From the NCBI RefSeq assembly GCF_019429525.1, contig NZ_JAHXZL010000005.1, positions 124,001 through 188,000 on the forward strand: a stretch of DNA of 64,000 nt. Direction: 5' to 3'. Of the stretch, positions 1-8,367 are shown one piece after another. Position numbers and translations under genes: made by a program. Position 1 is the first letter of the stretch; every line of letters begins with the position of its first letter. Below the pieces are notes generated by a model, which saw only the letters and a list, made by a program, of their open reading frames with translations, was not told the DNA's origin and ran no database searches. This stretch comes from Sphingomonas folli. GTDB lineage: Bacteria; Pseudomonadota; Alphaproteobacteria; Sphingomonadales; Sphingomonadaceae.

Positions 1-1
1 C

Positions 2-91
2 TGGGCGATCCCGACCGCGCTCGCCGCCTTCCTCGTCCACGGCGCGCGATTGTGGTGGCTGGACCGCCGGCTGAAGCGACGCGCGCGATGA
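2..91 (+). CDS. DUF969 family membrane protein, C-terminal end (partial)
   Basis: Only the last 29 residues are in the window; the frame runs off the left edge. The tail reads as one hydrophobic stretch followed by WWLDRRLKRR, the basic end expected of a DUF969 membrane subunit. Its TGA stop overlaps the ATG of the DUF979 gene (ATGA at 88-91). DUF969 and DUF979 proteins are known as an obligate pair, and public annotation names them subunits of a 5-oxoproline transporter. The family call rests mainly on this coupling, since so little sequence is present. Confidence 0.7.
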   Translation, partial: WAIPTALAAFLVHGARLWWLDRRLKRRAR

Positions 92-987
92 TCGGGCTCA
101 ACCTCGTCTACGCGGTCGCGGGACTGTTCTTCGCCGCCTGCGCCCTGCTCGGCGCGGTCGACCGGCGCTGGGCCAACGCTCTGTTCCACGCGCTGCTCGC
201 GCTGTCGTTCGTCGCGGGCGACGTGATCGGTGACCTCGGCAACGGCGTGCTCGTCCTCGCGCTCGTCGCCACCGCCACCTCGGGGAAGATGCGGCGCGGC
301 GAGCCCATCGCGGCGAGCGCGCCGCACGGCCCGCTGCTCGCGCTGGCGCTGGTGATCCCCGCCGCCGCGCTGGGCGGCACCCTGCTGTTCAAGCGCCTGC
401 CGACTCTGGTGGATTCGCAGCAGGCGACGCTGGTGGCGCTGACGCTCGGCGTGCTGGTCGCGCTCGCGCTCGGCCACTGGCGGCTGCGCGCGCCGCCGCT
501 CGCCGGGGTGCGCGCGGGGCGGCGGCTGCTCGACGAGATCGGCTGGGCCGCGATCATGCCGCAGCTGCTCGCCAGCCTGGGCGCGGTGTTCGCGCTCGCG
601 GGCGTGGGGGACGTGGTCGGCGGGCTGGTCGGCGGCGCGATCCCGGCGGGCAGCGTGCTCGGCGCGGTGATCGCCTACGGCCTCGGCATGGCGCTGTTCA
701 CGATCGTGATGGGCAACGCCTTCGCGGCCTTCCCCGTGATGGCTTCGGCGGTCGGCATGCCGCTGCTGGTGCGGCAATACGGCGGCGACCCGGCGGCGGT
801 GGCGGCGATCGGCATGCTGGCGGGCTTCTGCGGCACGCTGCTCACCCCCATGGCGGCGAACTTCAACATCGTCCCCGCCGCCTTGCTCGAGCTGCGCGAC
901 CGCTACGGCGTGATCCGCGCCCAGGCGCCGACCGCGCTGCCGCTGCTCCTCTTCAACGTGCTGCTGTTATGGTGGGTGATCCGATGA
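88..987 (+). CDS. DUF979 family membrane protein (probable 5-oxoproline transporter subunit)
   Basis: A 299-residue integral membrane protein with about nine hydrophobic segments. It opens with MIGLNLVYAVAG, the typical start of DUF979 proteins, and has a conserved-looking glycine-rich region (GMLAGFCGTLLTPMAANFN) near residues 250-270. I chose the ATG at 88 because it overlaps the upstream DUF969 stop in an ATGA junction; a GTG at 52 would extend into the neighbour. The next gene overlaps it the same way, giving a DUF969-DUF979-DUF2891 operon. Members of this pair are associated with pyroglutamate (5-oxoproline) uptake, often beside a pyrrolidone-carboxylate peptidase gene. Such a gene, if present, would lie left of the window. 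Confidence 0.85.
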   Translation: MIGLNLVYAVAGLFFAACALLGAVDRRWANALFHALLALSFVAGDVIGDLGNGVLVLALVATATSGKMRRGEPIAASAPHGPLLALALVIPAAALGGTLLFKRLPTLVDSQQATLVALTLGVLVALALGHWRLRAPPLAGVRAGRRLLDEIGWAAIMPQLLASLGAVFALAGVGDVVGGLVGGAIPAGSVLGAVIAYGLGMALFTIVMGNAFAAFPVMASAVGMPLLVRQYGGDPAAVAAIGMLAGFCGTLLTPMAANFNIVPAALLELRDRYGVIRAQAPTALPLLLFNVLLLWWVIR

Positions 988-1979
988 CCAGGCTCGACCC
1001 CGCGCTCGCCGCGCGCTTCGCTCGCATCACGCTCGACCATGTCGGGCGCGCCTATCCGTACAAGCTCGACCATGTGCTCACCGGCGCGCACGACGCAGTG
1101 CCGCCCGCGACGCTCCACCCGATCTTCCACGGCAGCTTCGACTGGCACAGCTGCGTCCACGGCTGGTGGCAGCTGCTGACGATCCGCCGCCTGTTCCCCG
1201 CGCTGGCGGAGGCCGAGGCGATCCGCGCGCGCGCCGACGCGACGCTGGTGCCCGCCAAGGTCGCGGGTGAGCTCGCCTATCTCGACCGGCCGACGAGCGT
1301 CGGGTTCGAGCGACCCTATGGCTGGGCGTGGCTGCTCGCGCTCCACGGCGAGGCGACGCGCCACGCCGGGCCCTGGGGGGCCGCGCTGGAGCCGCTGGCA
1401 CGCGCCTTCGCGGCACGCTTCGCCGCTTACCTGCCCAAGCTGACCTATGCGGTGCGCGTGGGCACGCATTTCAACACCAGCTTCGCGCTGGTGCTAGCGC
1501 GTGACTGGGCGCTCCGCCACGACCCCGCACTGGTCGAGCTGATCGACGCGCGCGCGCGCGGCTGGTTTGGCGAAGACCGGGGCTGCCAGGCGTGGGAGCC
1601 CTCGGGCGACGACTTCCTCTCCTCCGCGCTGTGCGAGGCGCTGCTGATGAGCCGCGTGCTCCCCGCGGCCGAGTTCGCGGCCTGGTTCGAGGCCTTCCTC
1701 CCCGACGTCGCGCACGGGGAGCCGGCGACCTTGTTCCGCCCCGCGCACGTCTCGGACCGAAGCGACGGCAAGATCGCGCACCTCGACGGGCTCAATCTCA
1801 GCCGCGCCTGGTGCTGGCGCCAGCTCGCCGCCGCGCTCGGCCCGCGCCATCCGGTGGCTGCGGCGATGCTCCACGTCGCCGAGGCGCACCTAGCCGCCAG
1901 CCTGCCGCACCTCGACGACGATTACATGGGCGGCCACTGGCTCGCCACCTTCGCGCTACTGGCGGTGCTGGCGGGCTGA
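984..1979 (+). CDS. DUF2891 family protein
   Basis: A 331-residue soluble protein of the DUF2891 family. Recognisable features are the N-terminal FHGSFDWHSCVHGWW region around residues 45-60, conserved RVGTHFNTSFAL near 155, and a histidine- and tryptophan-rich core typical of an alpha/alpha-barrel fold. The ATG at 984 overlaps the DUF979 stop (ATGA), so the two are translationally coupled; an ATG at 969 is in frame but would overlap more. The family has no established activity that I know of. It recurs beside DUF969/DUF979 transporters, so a role in handling the imported compound is inferred from position. There is no signal peptide. Confidence 0.8.
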   Translation: MTRLDPALAARFARITLDHVGRAYPYKLDHVLTGAHDAVPPATLHPIFHGSFDWHSCVHGWWQLLTIRRLFPALAEAEAIRARADATLVPAKVAGELAYLDRPTSVGFERPYGWAWLLALHGEATRHAGPWGAALEPLARAFAARFAAYLPKLTYAVRVGTHFNTSFALVLARDWALRHDPALVELIDARARGWFGEDRGCQAWEPSGDDFLSSALCEALLMSRVLPAAEFAAWFEAFLPDVAHGEPATLFRPAHVSDRSDGKIAHLDGLNLSRAWCWRQLAAALGPRHPVAAAMLHVAEAHLAASLPHLDDDYMGGHWLATFALLAVLAG

Positions 1980-1995
1980 GGTCCTACCCATCACG

Positions 1996-2135
1996 CTGGA
2001 GAGCCGGCGTGCTCCTGCGCGTGCAGGGGCCTGAGGTCTGATCCATCTCCATTGATCCGTGCTCCGGCGAACGCCGGAGCCCAGGGCCGCAGGGGTGACG
2101 CTCCTGGCTCTGGGCTCCTCCGTCCGCAGGAGCCT
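1996..2135. repeat. REP-like intergenic element, copy A
   Basis: Most of the 235-base gap after the DUF2891 gene is palindromic sequence. It contains a perfect 18-base palindrome CTCCGGCGAACGCCGGAG at 2062-2079 and a second stem GGCTCCT/AGGAGCC at 2113-2134. The reverse complement of the element at 3358-3445 matches it in order: the same palindrome, CCCAGGG, GACGCTCC, GGCTCTGGG and GCAGGAGC. No gene is visible in this gap. Confidence 0.7.
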
Positions 2136-2214
2136 CGACCGCGCGTCAGCCGAGCCGTCCCCCGCAACCAGCCGGCGCGCCGGCGGTTCAGTCCGCATCA
2201 CTGGAGGAGGCGCT

Positions 2215-2838
2215 ATGCTCGAACATGTTCCCCACTGGCTCGGCAGCCTGCTGCACAACGTCCGCGCGGGCCATGCCAAGCTGGTGATCGTGCAGGACGG
2301 GATCGTGCCCGCGGGCGGCGCGCAGCTGACGCTCTCCAGCCCTGCCTTCGCCGACGGCGCCCGGCTGCCCGAGCGCTTCACCGCCGACGGCGAGGGCGTG
2401 TCGCCGCCGCTCAGCTGGACCGGCGTGCCCGCCGGCGCGGTCGCGCTCGCGCTCCTGGTCGAGGATCCCGACGCGCCCGCGCCCAACCCGCTGGTTCACG
2501 CGGTGGTGTGGAACCTGCCGCCCGACTCGCCGGGGCTCGAGGAGGGCGCGGTCGCGGCCGACGGGCGCGGCGCGTTCGACGGCTCGGACGTCGGCCGCAA
2601 CAGCTACCAGCAGGAGGGCTGGCTGCCGCCCGACCCGCCGACCGGCCACGGCAGCCACGACTATGTCTTCCAGCTGTTCGCGTTGAGCGAGGCGGCCGCG
2701 CTCGACGTCAGCCCGGGGCGCAGCGCGGTGCTGGAGGCGCTGCGCGGCCGGGTGGTCGCGGCGGGCATGATGAGTGGCACCTACTCGCGCGGCGAGCCGG
2801 CCGAGATCGGGCCGGTCGGCGCGGCGCAGCCCGCCTGA
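2215..2838 (+). CDS. YbhB/YbcL family Raf kinase inhibitor-like (PEBP) protein
   Basis: A 207-residue phosphatidylethanolamine-binding-protein fold member. Typical bacterial YbhB/YbcL motifs are present: LPERFTADGEGVSPPLSWTGVP near residues 52-73 with the ligand-pocket DG.G.SPPL, the VEDPDAPAPNPLVHAVVWNLP stretch around 83-103, and GHGSHDYVFQLFAL near 144-157. The ATG at 2215 follows a clear GGAGGAGG ribosome site at 2202-2209; the open frame extends upstream only through repeat DNA. The biochemical role of bacterial members is uncertain. A DUF3429 gene follows within six bases and is probably co-transcribed. Confidence 0.9.
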   Translation: MLEHVPHWLGSLLHNVRAGHAKLVIVQDGIVPAGGAQLTLSSPAFADGARLPERFTADGEGVSPPLSWTGVPAGAVALALLVEDPDAPAPNPLVHAVVWNLPPDSPGLEEGAVAADGRGAFDGSDVGRNSYQQEGWLPPDPPTGHGSHDYVFQLFALSEAAALDVSPGRSAVLEALRGRVVAAGMMSGTYSRGEPAEIGPVGAAQPA

Positions 2839-2843
2839 TCGCC

Positions 2844-3305
2844 TTGCGCGACCCGACGCCCCGGCCGCTCCCCGCCGCGCCGCGCTGGCTCGGCCTGTCG
2901 GGGCTGCTGCCGCCGGCAGGCTGCGTCGCGGTCGCGCTCGCACTGCCCGCGCTGCAGCCCACGGCGACTCTGGTCGGCGGCCTCTATGCCGCTGTGATCC
3001 TGTCGTTCCTCGGCGGGCTGTGGTGGATGGACTCGCTCGAGCGCCGAGTCACCGCCCTCGCGCCCTACGTGCTGGCGGTGGCGCCGAGCCTGGTCGCGTG
3101 GGCGGCGCTGCTGGCGTGGCTGCTCGGCGGCGCGCCGCCGGCTTCGTCGCTGCTCGCGCTCGGCGCCGCGGTGCTGATCTCGCCGCTCGCCGACCGTGCC
3201 ACCTCGTCCACCGTGCGCGAGCTGCCCGGCTGGTGGGGCCTGCGGCTGACGCTCTCGGGCGGGCTCGGCACGCTGACGCTGCTCTTGGCGCTGCTCGCGC
3301 GGTGA
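2844..3305 (+). CDS. DUF3429 family small membrane protein
   Basis: About 153 residues with four to five hydrophobic segments, matching the size and pattern of DUF3429 inner-membrane proteins (LGLSGLLPPAG opening; SFLGGLWWMDS after the second segment). No ATG is available. The TTG at 2844 begins five bases after the YbhB/YbcL stop and gives the expected family length, so translation is probably coupled. No ribosome site is evident, which leaves the start uncertain. The function of DUF3429 is not known. Confidence 0.75.
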   Translation: MRDPTPRPLPAAPRWLGLSGLLPPAGCVAVALALPALQPTATLVGGLYAAVILSFLGGLWWMDSLERRVTALAPYVLAVAPSLVAWAALLAWLLGGAPPASSLLALGAAVLISPLADRATSSTVRELPGWWGLRLTLSGGLGTLTLLLALLAR

Positions 3306-3357
3306 GAGACCGCGCACGGGAGGTCCTCCTCTCGGGGGGGTGTTGCGGCGCCCTTTT

Positions 3358-3445
3358 CTGTGCTCCTGCGAAGGCACGGGCCCAGAGCCGCACGCACCGG
3401 GAGCGTCGTCCTGCTTGACCCTGGGTTCCGGCGTTCGCCGGAACA
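3358..3445. repeat. REP-like intergenic element, copy B (inverted relative to copy A)
   Basis: Contains the perfect 18-base palindrome TTCCGGCGTTCGCCGGAA at 3426-3443. Read on the minus strand it follows the same word order as the element at 1996-2135. The rest of the 3306-3520 gap shows no gene. Confidence 0.7.
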
Positions 3446-3520
3446 CGGTCGCGTGACGTTCAGCTTGGCCGATCTCGCGACCATCCCCGCTTCCTAGGAA
3501 GGATGTAGCGCGGAGCCGGC

Positions 3521-4429
3521 TCACCCTTCCGGGTCGGGCGCGGTGAAGGGCGAGCAGCACGGCTCGGTCACCGCGTGATACTCCATCAGCTCCACCCGCG
3601 TGCCGTCGGGATCATAGAGGTTGGCCTGCCACTTGCCGTCCAGCCCCATCTGCGGGCCATCGTGGCGGCCGGTCATCTTCTTGCCGCGGTACAGCTCGGT
3701 CACCGCCGCCTGCATGTTGCGCACGCCGAGCGAGAGATGGTTGAGCACGCCCAGCTGTCGTGCGTCGAGCGACTCCTCGCTCACGCGCGATCCCTGGCCG
3801 ACCATCATATATTCGAGCCAGTCGCGCCCGTCCGGCGTCTGCTGCGAGACCCAGTCGACCTTGGGCGGCTCGAACGAGCCGAACCAATAGGGGCGGAAGC
3901 CGAGCAGGGTGCGGTAGAAGCCGTCCTCCTTGGCGCGGTCGCGCACGGCGTGGCCGATATGGATGATCCGGCCGCTCACCGCGCCGGGTACCGCCGCGGC
4001 GCTGGCCCTCGACTCGACGAACTGCACCTCGTTGCCCTCCGCGTCGCGCGCGCCGAAGCGGCGCTCGCCCGCGCCCTGCGCGAGCGCGCCGACTCCCGCG
4101 GCGCCGTGCGCGATCAGCCAGGAGCGCAGCGCGGCGGCGTCGGGGGTGCGATAGGCGGCGTGCGCGAACAGGCTGGCGCCGAGATCCGCCGGCGCGGGCA
4201 ACACCTCGACGAACTGGGTGCCGCTGACCTGGAAGCGCGCGCCCGCGGCGTTCTCGGGGTCCGCCACCTTCCGCGCGCCGAGCACGCCGACGTAGAAGCG
4301 CTCCGAGGCGGCGAGGTCGCGGCTGTACACCGCCAGGTGCGAGACACCCGTGATCGGCGGCCGCTCGGGCGCGTGCGCGCCGACCGAAACGAACGCCGCG
4401 ACGATCATCGCCGCCCGCGCGTGACGCAT
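3521..4429 (-). CDS. Exported two-domain VOC (glyoxalase/dioxygenase-fold) protein
   Basis: A 302-residue protein with two vicinal-oxygen-chelate modules. The first (about residues 25-140) begins ITGVSHLAVYSRDL, and the second (about 155-285) begins IIHIGHAVRDR and ends PDGTRVELMEYHAV. A hydrophobic N-terminus (MRHARAAMIVAAFVSVGAHA) looks like a signal peptide, so the protein is probably periplasmic. I chose the ATG at 4429 because GGGGAGGATC lies just upstream and the signal peptide starts there; the frame extends 20 residues further without support. Substrate is unknown. Metal-ligand positions (His early in each module, Glu near its end) are present in outline. It is divergent from the fucose operon, 280 bases away. 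Confidence 0.8.
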   Translation of the reverse strand: MRHARAAMIVAAFVSVGAHAPERPPITGVSHLAVYSRDLAASERFYVGVLGARKVADPENAAGARFQVSGTQFVEVLPAPADLGASLFAHAAYRTPDAAALRSWLIAHGAAGVGALAQGAGERRFGARDAEGNEVQFVESRASAAAVPGAVSGRIIHIGHAVRDRAKEDGFYRTLLGFRPYWFGSFEPPKVDWVSQQTPDGRDWLEYMMVGQGSRVSEESLDARQLGVLNHLSLGVRNMQAAVTELYRGKKMTGRHDGPQMGLDGKWQANLYDPDGTRVELMEYHAVTEPCCSPFTAPDPEG

Positions 4430-4709
4430 GTGAGATCCTCCCCTGCCGCGCCGAATAATGGCGTCGGGACGGCAAGTTAGCCTTCGCACGCGTGCGTGTC
4501 ACCGTCCGTGATCGCGGCCGTCGGGAGGAGCCCTGGGGCGTGCTCGACCGCCCTGATCGCCTTCTCTCCCCGTCTCCTCTCGACGGCATACCACTTCACC
4601 AGTGAAAACTAGCTTCATGCCCGTTGCGCCTGCCCCGTCCCCCGTTGTAGCGTCGCGTCAGGAACGCTGCCCAACCGATCGGCGGCGCCTGCCGAGGGGA
4701 GAGGAAGCG
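4430..4709. other. Intergenic region between the VOC gene and the fucose operon
   Basis: This 280-base divergent region must hold the promoters of both the exported VOC gene and the fucose operon. I see no convincing sigma70 -35/-10 pair. Its most distinctive element is the inverted repeat at 4595-4606. No small gene is visible. Confidence 0.5.
4595..4606. promoter_or_regulatory. Candidate operator upstream of fucose operon
   Basis: A perfect inverted repeat TTCAC-CA-GTGAA lies 104 bases before the first gene of the fucose operon. The same half-sites, with other spacing and order, occur before the GH31 gene at 12402-12417. It may be a target of the IclR-type regulator at 15007 or of a regulator outside the window; this is inference. 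Confidence 0.35.
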
Positions 4710-5507
4710 TTGCGCGCATCGATCAGCTGGGTGGCCGCCGCGGCGCTGCTCGCCTCCGCCGCCGTCGCTCCGGCGCAGACCAAGATACAAGGCGATCCCT
4801 ATGCCGACGATCCCTCGGGCATCGTCGCCGACCCCTGCCCCGCGCATCCCAGGCCGGCGGACAAAGCGGCGGGGACGATGGCCAATCTCCACATGCTCAC
4901 GCGCGACCACGGGCAGCTGTGCCGCTACGCCGCGGCCAACCGCGCGCTGCCCGAGCGGCCGCGCGTCGTCTTCATGGGCGACTCCATCACCGACAATTGG
5001 ATCAATCTCGCGCCCGATTTCTGGCGCGACGGCCGGGTCGACCGCGGCATCAGCGGCCAGACGACGTCGCAGATGCTGCTGCGCTTCCGCCAGGACGTGA
5101 TCGACCTCCACCCCCGCGCGGTCCACATCATGGCGGGCACCAACGACGTCGCGGGCAACACCGGCGCGACCGCGATCGAGACGGTCGAGGGCAATATCCA
5201 GAGCATGGCCGAGCTGGCGCGCGCCAACGGGATCAAGGTGATCCTGGCCTCGGTCCCGCCCGCCGCGGCCTTCCCGTGGAGCCCCGACAAGCGCCCGGCG
5301 CCGCAGATCGCGGCCCTCAACGCCTGGCTCAAGGCCTACGCGCGGCGCAGCGGCGCGACCTGGGTGGACTATCACCCGGTGCTCGCCACGCCGGACGGCG
5401 CGATGCGCGAGGGGCTGGCGAGCGACGGCGTCCACCCGACCGCGGCGGGCTATGCCGCGATGGCGCCGGTCGCGCTCGACTCGATCCGACGCGCGCTCGG
5501 GCGCTGA
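4710..5507 (+). CDS. SGNH/GDSL-type esterase, exported
   Basis: A 265-residue secreted SGNH hydrolase. After a signal peptide (about residues 1-23, cleavage near PAQ) it shows block I with GDSITDNW (nucleophile Ser92), block II GISGQTTSQML, block III AGTNDVAGN and block V SDGVHP with Asp239 and His242, completing the triad. The TTG at 4710 is preferred because GAGAGGAAG sits immediately upstream and the signal peptide starts there; an upstream ATG at 4602 adds 36 unlikely residues. It is the first gene of the fucose operon. Family members include carbohydrate O-deacetylases, so removal of acetyl groups from the glycan before fucosidase action is a reasonable inference. Confidence 0.85.
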   Translation: MRASISWVAAAALLASAAVAPAQTKIQGDPYADDPSGIVADPCPAHPRPADKAAGTMANLHMLTRDHGQLCRYAAANRALPERPRVVFMGDSITDNWINLAPDFWRDGRVDRGISGQTTSQMLLRFRQDVIDLHPRAVHIMAGTNDVAGNTGATAIETVEGNIQSMAELARANGIKVILASVPPAAAFPWSPDKRPAPQIAALNAWLKAYARRSGATWVDYHPVLATPDGAMREGLASDGVHPTAAGYAAMAPVALDSIRRALGR

Positions 5508-5509
5508 GC

Positions 5510-7141
5510 GTGGCCGCGATCGAGCGACGCGCCTTCCTCGCCGGCTCGGCCGCGGTGCTCGCCGCGCGGGCCGGCCTCGCCGCCAGCCCGACCGGCACGG
5601 TGCGCGGGCCGGTCCAGCCGACGTGGGAGTCGCTGCGCTCGCACTATCGCGTGCCCGAGTGGTTCCGCGACGCCAAGCTGGGGCTGTGGTCGCATTGGGG
5701 GCCACAGGCGGTACCCGAGCAGGGCGACTGGTACGGCCGCTTCCTCTACATGCAGGGGCATCCGGTCTACGAGCATCACCTGCGTACCTACGGCCATCCG
5801 ACCAGGTTCGGGATGAAGGACATCCAGGAGCTGTGGAAGGCGGAGCGCTGGGACCCGCAGGCGCTGGTCGACCGCTACAAGCGCGTCGGCGCGAGATATT
5901 TCATGGCGCTCGCCTGCCACCACGACAATCTCGACTGCTACGACAGCCGCTATCACGCCTGGAACTCGCTGCGCGTCGGCCCCAAGCGGGACGTGGTCGG
6001 CACCTGGGAACGCGCGGCGCGGCGGGCGGGGCTCAAGTTCGGCGTGTCGAACCATGCCGCGCACGCCTGGCACTGGTACCAGACCGCCTACGCCTATGAC
6101 CCGGAGGGACCGCGCGCGGGCGAGCGTTACGACGCCTATGGTCTGACCCGCGCCGACGGCCGAGGCACCTGGTGGGACGGGCTCGACCCGCAGCAGCTCT
6201 ACACCGGCCGCCACATCGTCGCACCGGACGGCATTCGCAGCGCCGCGGCGATGGGCAAGTGGCACGAGGCGCATGACGGCCAGTGGATCGAGACGCCGCC
6301 GCCGGCCGACCCGCGCTACGCCGCCCGGTGGCTGCTGCGCCAGGCCGACCTGATGGCCAAGTACAAGCCCGACCTCTGCTACATGGACGACACGGGCCTT
6401 CCCTTCGGCGCGATCGGACTGGAGGCGGCGGCGGACTATTACAACCGCGCGATCCAGTGGCACGGCGCGCCCGAGGTGGTGCTCACCGGCAAGAAGCTGG
6501 CGCCGCACGAGCTCGGGGGGATCGTCGAGGACGTCGAACGCGGCTTCAGCGACCGGCTGCGCGCCGAGCCGTGGCAGACCGACACCTGTATCGGCGACTG
6601 GTTCTACAATGTCGCCAGGCTCAACGACCGCAGCTACAAGACCGCGGAGGACGTGGTGCAACGGCTCGCCGACGTCGTCTCGAAGAACGGCAACCTGCTG
6701 CTCTCGATCCCCCAGCCGGGTCATGGCGCGCTCGACGCCGAGGAGGAGCGGATCCTGGACGCGATGGAACGCTGGATGGCGATCAACGGCGAGGCGATCT
6801 TCGCCTCGCGCCCGTGGCATGTCTACGGCGAGGGGCCGACGAAGGTCGCCGCCGGCGCGCAGAACGAGGAGGCGGCCAAGCCCTTCACCGCCGAGGACGT
6901 GCGCTTCACCACGCGTGGCGGCGCGCTCTACGCCTTGTTCCTGAGACCGCCCGCCGGCACCGCGCGCGTCGCCGCGTTGGCCGCGCGACCCGATGCGCCG
7001 GTGGTCGAGCGCGTGACGCTGCTCGGCGGCGGCACGGTGGCGCACCGCCAGACGTCGCGCGGGCTGGAGCTCGACCTGGGCGGGCGCGCGCCGGGCGGGT
7101 TCGTCCCCGTGGCGCGGATCGACGGGCACGGGCTGGCATGA
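5510..7141 (+). CDS. GH29 alpha-L-fucosidase, Tat-exported
   Basis: A 543-residue glycoside hydrolase family 29 enzyme that releases L-fucose from glycans. Recognisable are VPEWFRDAKLGLWSHWGPQAVPE near residues 46-68, the His-rich ALACHHDNLDCYDS segment around 135-147, GVSNHAAHAWHWY near 180-192, and LCYMDD near 290, where the catalytic nucleophile aspartate is expected. The N-terminus ERRAFLAGSAAVLA resembles a twin-arginine signal. The GTG at 5510 starts two bases after the esterase stop, so coupling is likely. The C-terminal 100 residues form a beta-rich domain as in other GH29 enzymes. Linkage specificity cannot be told from sequence alone. Confidence 0.9.
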   Translation: MAAIERRAFLAGSAAVLAARAGLAASPTGTVRGPVQPTWESLRSHYRVPEWFRDAKLGLWSHWGPQAVPEQGDWYGRFLYMQGHPVYEHHLRTYGHPTRFGMKDIQELWKAERWDPQALVDRYKRVGARYFMALACHHDNLDCYDSRYHAWNSLRVGPKRDVVGTWERAARRAGLKFGVSNHAAHAWHWYQTAYAYDPEGPRAGERYDAYGLTRADGRGTWWDGLDPQQLYTGRHIVAPDGIRSAAAMGKWHEAHDGQWIETPPPADPRYAARWLLRQADLMAKYKPDLCYMDDTGLPFGAIGLEAAADYYNRAIQWHGAPEVVLTGKKLAPHELGGIVEDVERGFSDRLRAEPWQTDTCIGDWFYNVARLNDRSYKTAEDVVQRLADVVSKNGNLLLSIPQPGHGALDAEEERILDAMERWMAINGEAIFASRPWHVYGEGPTKVAAGAQNEEAAKPFTAEDVRFTTRGGALYALFLRPPAGTARVAALAARPDAPVVERVTLLGGGTVAHRQTSRGLELDLGGRAPGGFVPVARIDGHGLA

Positions 7142-8367
7142 GCGGCGCGTCGATACGGCGGCTGCCGCTGGTCCTGGTCGTCGCGCTCTTCTTCCTGTGG
7201 GGCGTGGCCAACAACCTCAACGACGTGCTGATCGCGCACTTCAAGAAATTGTTCGTGCTCAGCGACCTCGGCGCGGGGCTGGTGCAGTCGGCCTTCTATC
7301 TCGGCTATTTCTGCCTCGCCATCCCGGCGGCGCTGACGATGCGGCGGTTCGGCTATCGTGCCGCGGTGCTGCTCGGGCTGCTGCTGTACGGCGCGGGCGC
7401 GCTGATGTTCTGGCCCGCCGCGGCGTGGCAGAGTTACCCGGCCTTCCTGCTCGCGCTGTTCGTGATCGCGAGCGGGCTCGGCTTCCTCGAGACCTCGGCC
7501 AATCCGCTGATGGCGAAGCTGGGCAGCGAGGAGAGCGCGGCACGCCGGCTCAACCTGGCGCAGGCGTTCAACCCGCTCGGCTCGATCACCGGCGTGCTGA
7601 TCGGCAGCCACTTCATCCTCTCGGGCCAGTCGGGGCCGGTCACCACCGACGCCGCCCGCGCGGCCGAGGCGGCGGCGGTGCAACTGCCCTATCTGGTGAT
7701 CGGGCTGGGCGTGCTGGCCTGGGCGGCGCTGATCCGGCTGACCCCCTTCCCGCCGGTGGCGACCGAGCGCGACGTCGAGGAGGGCGTCGGCGCCGCGGGC
7801 GATTTCGCCGCGGTGGTGCGATCGGCGCGGGTGCGCGGCGGCGTGGCGGCGCAGTTCTTCTACGTCGGCGCGCAGGTCGGCATCTGGAGCTTCCTGATCC
7901 GCTACAGCGAGGTGGCGGTGCCCGGCACGAGCGAGCGCACCGCGGCCAATTACCTGACGCTGTCGCTGGTGCTGTTCATGGCGGGGCGGTTCGCGGGCAC
8001 CGCGCTGATGGCGCGGGTGACGCCGGCACGGCTGCTCGCCGCCTTCGCCGCGATCGCGGGCGCGCTGACGCTGGCGGCCGCGCTGCTCGGCGGCGGGATC
8101 GGCATCGTCGCGCTGGTGGCGACCAGCTTCTTCATGTCCATCATGTACCCGACGATCTTCGCCGAGGCGGTGCGTGACCTCGGCGCGCTGACCAAGTCCG
8201 CCGCGGCGCTGCTGGTGATGGCGATCGTGGGCGGCGCCGTCTTCCCGGCGCTGATGGGGCTGGTGTCGGATCGCAGCGGCTCGATCGTGCTGGCGATGGT
8301 CGTGCCCGCGGCCTGTTTCGCGGTGGTGCTGCTGTACGCGCTGTCGCTGCGACGGGGGCGCGCGTGA
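7138..8367 (+). CDS. fucP: FucP-type L-fucose:H+ symporter (MFS)
   Basis: A 409-residue major-facilitator protein with twelve hydrophobic segments, of the fucose/sugar-permease family. Characteristic stretches are FFLWGVANNLNDVLIAHFKK after the first segment, GYFCLAIPAALTMRRFGYR, and GLGFLETSANPLMAKLG at the family signature; an MYPTIFAEAVRDLG stretch falls in the C-terminal half. It overlaps the fucosidase stop by four bases (ATGA), so the released fucose would be imported by the next product made. Closely related permeases carry other hexoses, but the flanking fucosidase and fucose-oxidation genes favour L-fucose. Confidence 0.88.
   Translation: MSGASIRRLPLVLVVALFFLWGVANNLNDVLIAHFKKLFVLSDLGAGLVQSAFYLGYFCLAIPAALTMRRFGYRAAVLLGLLLYGAGALMFWPAAAWQSYPAFLLALFVIASGLGFLETSANPLMAKLGSEESAARRLNLAQAFNPLGSITGVLIGSHFILSGQSGPVTTDAARAAEAAAVQLPYLVIGLGVLAWAALIRLTPFPPVATERDVEEGVGAAGDFAAVVRSARVRGGVAAQFFYVGAQVGIWSFLIRYSEVAVPGTSERTAANYLTLSLVLFMAGRFAGTALMARVTPARLLAAFAAIAGALTLAAALLGGGIGIVALVATSFFMSIMYPTIFAEAVRDLGALTKSAAALLVMAIVGGAVFPALMGLVSDRSGSIVLAMVVPAACFAVVLLYALSLRRGRA

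Noticed and set aside
4919..5509. N-terminal extension of the fucosidase frame through the esterase gene
   Set aside because: It is an out-of-frame reading of the SGNH esterase; the GTG at 5510 begins the Tat signal.
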